The notes under the pieces were generated by a model, which had not been told where the DNA came from, did not search any database, and saw only the letters and a program-made list of their open reading frames with translations. Shown here in pieces: positions 32,089 through 35,498 of a stretch of 35,498 bases of DNA. The number at the start of each line of letters is the position of its first letter. Position 1 is the stretch's first letter. The stretch is from CAYUVH01 sp964448135 (GTDB lineage: Bacteria; Verrucomicrobiota; Verrucomicrobiia; Limisphaerales; UBA8199). The stretch covers positions 1 to 35,498 of the forward strand of contig CAYUVH010000002.1 in assembly GCA_964448135.1 (NCBI GenBank), read 5' to 3'. Made by a program: the position numbers and the translations under genes.

Positions 32089-33504
32089 ATGAGCATCGAG
32101 AAACATTTGCTAGCGGGCGTGGGCCGTCGCTGCATCAACCCGCCGCCCAACATCGCCCACGGCGGCTGGGGCGCGCAGAAGCATGAGCAGGCCGAGGGCA
32201 TCGACATGGATCTGTGGGTCACGGCCCTCACGCTTTCGGACGGCGCTGCCACCGCGCTGCATCTGGATTTCGACATCCAAATCCTGACCAACGATCGCGC
32301 CGACCAAATGCGCGCCGCCGCCAGCCAGGCCACGGGCCTCCCTGTCGCGAACATCCGCGCCTGCGCCACGCACACGCATTCCGGCCCGGTGCCCTACAAG
32401 AGCTGGATCGAAAAGGGTTACGAAATGGTCGGGCCTTGGTTCGACAACGTAGCCCGCTGGACGGCCGAGGCTGCACGCGAAGCAAAGGCCAGTCTTCAGC
32501 CGGTCGAGCTACGCGCCGGTCGCGGGGATTGCCGCATCAATTCCAACCGCCGCTGTTTTACGCCCAAAGGCGAAGCATTTCTCGGCCTGAATGCCGACGG
32601 CCCGGTGGATCACGAAGTCCTCGTCCTCCGCCTCGACACGCTCACCGGCGATCCGATCGCCACGCTCGCAAATTACGCCTGTCACGCCACGATCATGGGA
32701 CCGCCAAATCGTTTGATCACACCCGACTATCCCGGCGCGATGAAGCGCGTGGTCGAGCACGCCATCGGCGGCCGCTGCCTCTTTCTCCAAGGCTCCGCTG
32801 GCGACCAAGGCCCGGTGCAGGGATTCATCGCGGACACAAAAGTCTATCGCCAGCTCGGCGCGCTGCTCGGCCACGAGGTGGCGCGTGTAGCGGTGGAACT
32901 GCGCTGCCTGCCCACCGAGTCCATTTTTCGCGAGATCATTCCGTCGGGCGCGCCGCTGAGCCGCTACGATTCCTCTTTCTCACCCCGCGCCGCGACCCCG
33001 CTTCGTGTGCTGGATCGCGAAATCCAGGTGCCGTTGCGCGATGGCCTGCCCGAGCGCAAACCAGCCAGTGAAAAGCTTGAGCACTGGAAGGCAAAGTTGA
33101 AAGCCGCTCGCGAACAAAATGACAGCGCCGCCATCACCGAAGCCACCTACATGGCCCGGCGCGCCGATATCCAGCTTCGCATGGCCGACGATTTCGGCGG
33201 TCGTACCACCGCCGGCGTGAAGACCCATTTCATCACCTTCGGCGAGGTCGCCCTCATCGGGTGCAACATCGAGCCGTTCTGCGAAATCGGCATGGCCGTC
33301 AAAAGCCAGTCGCCCTTTCCGTTCACGGCCATGTGCGGCTACACGAATGGCCGCATGGCTTACATGCCGACCGCCCACGAATGGACCAAGGGCGGTTACG
33401 AAGTGGAGAATTCCCCCTTTGGCCAGGGCGCGGCGGAGGTCCTTTCCCGCGAAATCCTCAATTCCCTCCAGGAATTGCGCGGCCAAGCTGCTGCCTACGC
33501 ATAG
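32089..33504 (+). CDS. Neutral/alkaline ceramidase-like protein (paralogue 2)
   Basis: The 471-aa product has the same family as the gene at 27666 but is well diverged from it. Motifs are AGVGRRCINPP, CATHTHSGPVP (H95, H97), NYACHATIMGPPNRLITPDYPG (H199), and GYTNGRMAYMPTAHEWTKGGYEV near the C-terminus. The catalytic NxGDxSPN site reads GSAGDQGP, so the serine position is G241; both paralogues in this window thus lack it. No signal peptide is visible and the C-terminal Ig domain is absent. Residues 330-375 form a charged helical insert. Coupling to the sodium:solute symporter suggests it processes a substrate taken up from outside. The metal-site histidines are kept, so a metal-dependent activity remains possible. 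Confidence 0.85.
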   Translation: MSIEKHLLAGVGRRCINPPPNIAHGGWGAQKHEQAEGIDMDLWVTALTLSDGAATALHLDFDIQILTNDRADQMRAAASQATGLPVANIRACATHTHSGPVPYKSWIEKGYEMVGPWFDNVARWTAEAAREAKASLQPVELRAGRGDCRINSNRRCFTPKGEAFLGLNADGPVDHEVLVLRLDTLTGDPIATLANYACHATIMGPPNRLITPDYPGAMKRVVEHAIGGRCLFLQGSAGDQGPVQGFIADTKVYRQLGALLGHEVARVAVELRCLPTESIFREIIPSGAPLSRYDSSFSPRAATPLRVLDREIQVPLRDGLPERKPASEKLEHWKAKLKAAREQNDSAAITEATYMARRADIQLRMADDFGGRTTAGVKTHFITFGEVALIGCNIEPFCEIGMAVKSQSPFPFTAMCGYTNGRMAYMPTAHEWTKGGYEVENSPFGQGAAEVLSREILNSLQELRGQAAAYA

Positions 33505-33529
33505 GCTTCAGTTCGCTCTGCCCCCTGCC

Positions 33530-33644
33530 CCGGAGCGCGGCTGTCCTCAGCCGCTGCGCTTGCAGTTGAGAAAACTGCTGCCGAATTGATTCGCACACAC
33601 CTTACAAATCGTTCCCGCTGCGGCTGAGGACAGCCGCGCTCCGG
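33530..33644. repeat. Paired REP-type hairpins in inverted orientation
   Basis: Two 25-bp arms (33530-33554 and 33620-33644) are exact reverse complements. Each arm also contains its own hairpin, GCGGCTG-TCCT-CAGCCGC in the first and the mirror in the second. The pair, with a 65-bp spacer, fills the gap between the ceramidase-like gene and the metallopeptidase gene. There is no T-run, so it is more like a BIME-type repeat than a terminator. Confidence 0.8.
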
Positions 33645-33706
33645 AAGAGGCGTTTTGGCAAGGTTTGTTGTCACCTCACCCTCCCATGAACTACGTTGCG
33701 GGACGT

Positions 33707-35245
33707 ATGAAGCTTGGGCGTGGATTGATCACGATGGTAATTGCCATCGCTGCCGCCGCGTCGTCTCACGCCGCACCCGAGGTCGCCACCAACCAGGCGC
33801 TCTGGCAACGCCCCTGGCTTGAAAGCCGCACCGCGCATTTCAACGTCTATAGCTGCGGCCCGACGCAGGAAGTCGCGAAGATCACCGCCCGCCTCGAGCA
33901 ATTCTGCGAAGCCTACTCCCTGCTGGCCGGCGCCCGCGCCGTCGCCTCGCCGCCGATCGTCGTCATGGCCTATCCCGATCGCCAGGATCTGGTTCCCTTT
34001 CTGCCGATGCGCGACGGCAAACCCGCCAGCCTGACCGCCTTCTTTCAGCGCAGCAGTGATGAGAACCTCATCGTGCTGCCGCTCGCCGGTTATCGCGGCG
34101 ATGCCTTCGAGGTCGTGTTTCACGAATACGCCCACCTGCTGCTTCGGCACAACGCGCGCGTCTGGCCCATCTGGCTGACCGAAGGCATGGCCGAACTCTA
34201 CTCGACCTTCACCCCCACGAACGGCCAGCAGGTGCGCATCGGTGGGGAATTGCCGCGCCACTTGCGCGTGCTCGCGGACCAACCGCTCATGCCGCTCGAC
34301 AAACTTTTCGCCGTCACCCACTCCTCGCCCGAATACAACGAACGCCAGCTCCAGGGCGTGTTTTATGCCGAAGCCTGGCTGCTCACGCACTATCTCGTCG
34401 CCGCTGAGAACGGCGCCCGCCGGGCCGGCCTGGGGGAGTTCACCACGCGACTTCGCGCCGGACAACCGCCGATCGCGGCCTTTACGAATGCATTTCACAT
34501 GTCGCTCGCCGCGATGGAGAACGCACTGAAACGCTATCTGGGGCGCGGGCAATTTCCGACCATCTCGCTGCAAGTGCCGGCCGATCTGTGGGCGCCGCGA
34601 GCGCTCGTGCGCCGCCAGCTTTCGCCGGCCGAAGTATGCTTTCGTCTCGGCGACCAACTCGCGCGCGTCAGCCGTCCCGACGCCGCCAGGGAATTTTTTC
34701 TCCGTGCGCAAAAACTCGCGCCCGCCAGCCCGCTTTCCTACGAAGGCCTCGGCAGTCTCGCCGCCAGCGACGATAACGCGGAGGCGGCTGTGCGCTTTTT
34801 CGGCGAGGCCTTGCGGCGCGGCTCGACCAGTTTCCTGGCCTATTATCAATACGCCATGCAGCTCTACCAACTGACCGGGGACGACCAGGGCCGGCACCGG
34901 CCCATTCCGCCGGAGAAAGCCGCGGAAATTCTGCGCTCTCTGCAAAAATCCATCACGCTCATGCCGAACTTCGCGCCCTCCCAGCATCTGCTCGGCTTTC
35001 TCGACGCCGCCCAGCACAACGACCTCGCCGGCGCCGAGCAACATCTGCTCAGAGCGACCCAGCTCGAGCCCGAAAACGAAGCTTACGTCATCACCCTGGC
35101 CCAGGTGCAACTCATGCGCCAGGACCAGGCGGCCGCGCGCAAAACCCTCGAAGCCCTCCAGCGCCCGTACGTGGAAGCGCGCTTTCGCGAGCTGGCGGGA
35201 CAGATGCTGCGCGAGATGGGCGGGAGCGAGGAGCGCAAGCGCTGA
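33707..35245 (+). CDS. Secreted zinc metallopeptidase-like protein with TPR tail
   Basis: 512 aa from the chosen ATG. A signal peptide (MKLGRGLITMVIAIAAAA, cut after SHA or HAA) leads to a DUF1570-like domain. The gluzincin site is HEYAH (H139, E140, H143) with the third ligand E159 in WLTEGMAELYS. The C-terminal half (about residues 310-505) is made of TPR-like helical pairs (AEVCFRLGDQLARVSRPDAAREFFLRAQKLAPASP; AEQHLLRATQLEPENEAYV). The active site is intact, so a periplasmic or exported protease is likely; the substrate is unknown. An ATG at 33686 would add seven residues before the same signal; the later ATG follows a GCGGGA stretch. It is convergent with the MFS gene, the stops being 2 bp apart. 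Confidence 0.85.
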   Translation: MKLGRGLITMVIAIAAAASSHAAPEVATNQALWQRPWLESRTAHFNVYSCGPTQEVAKITARLEQFCEAYSLLAGARAVASPPIVVMAYPDRQDLVPFLPMRDGKPASLTAFFQRSSDENLIVLPLAGYRGDAFEVVFHEYAHLLLRHNARVWPIWLTEGMAELYSTFTPTNGQQVRIGGELPRHLRVLADQPLMPLDKLFAVTHSSPEYNERQLQGVFYAEAWLLTHYLVAAENGARRAGLGEFTTRLRAGQPPIAAFTNAFHMSLAAMENALKRYLGRGQFPTISLQVPADLWAPRALVRRQLSPAEVCFRLGDQLARVSRPDAAREFFLRAQKLAPASPLSYEGLGSLAASDDNAEAAVRFFGEALRRGSTSFLAYYQYAMQLYQLTGDDQGRHRPIPPEKAAEILRSLQKSITLMPNFAPSQHLLGFLDAAQHNDLAGAEQHLLRATQLEPENEAYVITLAQVQLMRQDQAAARKTLEALQRPYVEARFRELAGQMLREMGGSEERKR

Positions 35246-35247
35246 GC

Positions 35248-35498
35248 CTAAGCCGGCTCGCCTTCCGCCTTCGGCAGAAAGCACGCGGTGAACGCCGCCG
35301 GCAAAAACAGCACGCCCGCATACAGGAGTGTCGTCCGGTAATCGCCCACCGCCGAAAAATACCCGAAGACAACCGTACCGATCGCCGCGAAAATCCGGCC
35401 GATGTTGTAACAGAATCCCGCGCCCGTAGTGCGAAGCAGAGTGGGAAAAAGCGGCGGAAGGCACATCGTGAACAGTCCGAAGACGCCGGAGAAGAAGC
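35248..35498 (-). CDS. MFS transporter, C-terminal part (cut by window edge)
   Basis: Only the last 82 codons or so are in the window; the frame stays open to base 35498, so the start lies beyond. Two to three hydrophobic helices are visible: FFSGVFGLFTMCLPPLFPTLL, then IGRIFAAIGTVVFGYFS after a GAGFCYN loop, and TTLLYAGVLFLPAAFTACFLP. The pattern LPPLFPTLLRTTGAGFCYNIGR resembles the helix 10-11 region of sugar- or metabolite-type major facilitator proteins. It ends in a short charged tail. The substrate is unknown. Confidence 0.7.
   Translation of the reverse strand, partial: FFSGVFGLFTMCLPPLFPTLLRTTGAGFCYNIGRIFAAIGTVVFGYFSAVGDYRTTLLYAGVLFLPAAFTACFLPKAEGEPA

Noticed and set aside
33671..35464. 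597-aa minus-strand open frame
   Set aside because: Antisense to the metallopeptidase gene, whose HEYAH site and signal peptide are convincing; it also conflicts with the MFS frame.

Overview
The window looks like chromosome from a soil- or sediment-type Verrucomicrobiota (Pedosphaera/Limisphaerales-like). This is inferred from style, not from a marker gene. The signs are high G+C, very large secreted proteins built from tandem Ig-like domains that end in an LPGQG...FYR/YYR tail, abundant REP-like palindromes and 7-bp periodic intergenic DNA, a ceramidase-like amidohydrolase family, and a DUF1570-like metallopeptidase with a TPR tail. There is no rRNA, tRNA or CRISPR array.

Region 1 (1-4046) is an accessory island. 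Five copies of a compound REP-like element (three hairpins each) surround one intact IS200-type Y1 transposase gene (2950-3393), and its nearest two copies face each other in inverted orientation. Other copies carry decayed pieces of the same gene: a 90-bp 5' fragment at 290-379 and a leader fragment after 1781. Between the copies sit two small minus-strand operons. One is hypothetical, then SUKH-like, then lipoprotein, with overlapping genes. The other is a dual-specificity-type phosphatase followed by an 88-aa partner.

Region 2 (4047-8606) is a minus-strand RND efflux operon (periplasmic adaptor, then inner-membrane pump). It has a clear sigma70-like promoter overlapped by a palindrome. Region 3 (8607-11609) holds an arylamine N-acetyltransferase, a DUF5069-like gene with a strong terminator, and a short RNB-family exoribonuclease.

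Region 4 (11706-25005) is the most striking part: three consecutive plus-strand genes for secreted multidomain proteins of 1379, 1676 and 1278 aa. Each has a signal peptide, an N-terminal TIM-barrel glycosidase-like domain (unassigned, GHL10-like, GH25 lysozyme-like), a varied middle (Ig, FN3, golvesin-like, RCC1 propeller, autotransporter-type strands, DUF4623-like), and the same roughly 70-residue C-terminal module. They look like a co-located set of exported polysaccharide- or wall-active enzymes that share a probable sorting or anchoring tail.

Region 5 (25069-35498) contains an AsmA-like envelope protein, a RidA-family gene, and two ceramidase-like paralogues that both lack the usual catalytic serine. 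One paralogue is coupled to a TauE/SafE exporter and the other to a sodium:solute symporter. It also holds a 165-bp MITE-like element, a paired REP element, a secreted zinc metallopeptidase with TPRs, and the end of an MFS transporter. Several intergenic regions here carry 7-bp periodic DNA. A G+C-rich repeat lies in frame inside one of the ceramidase-like genes.
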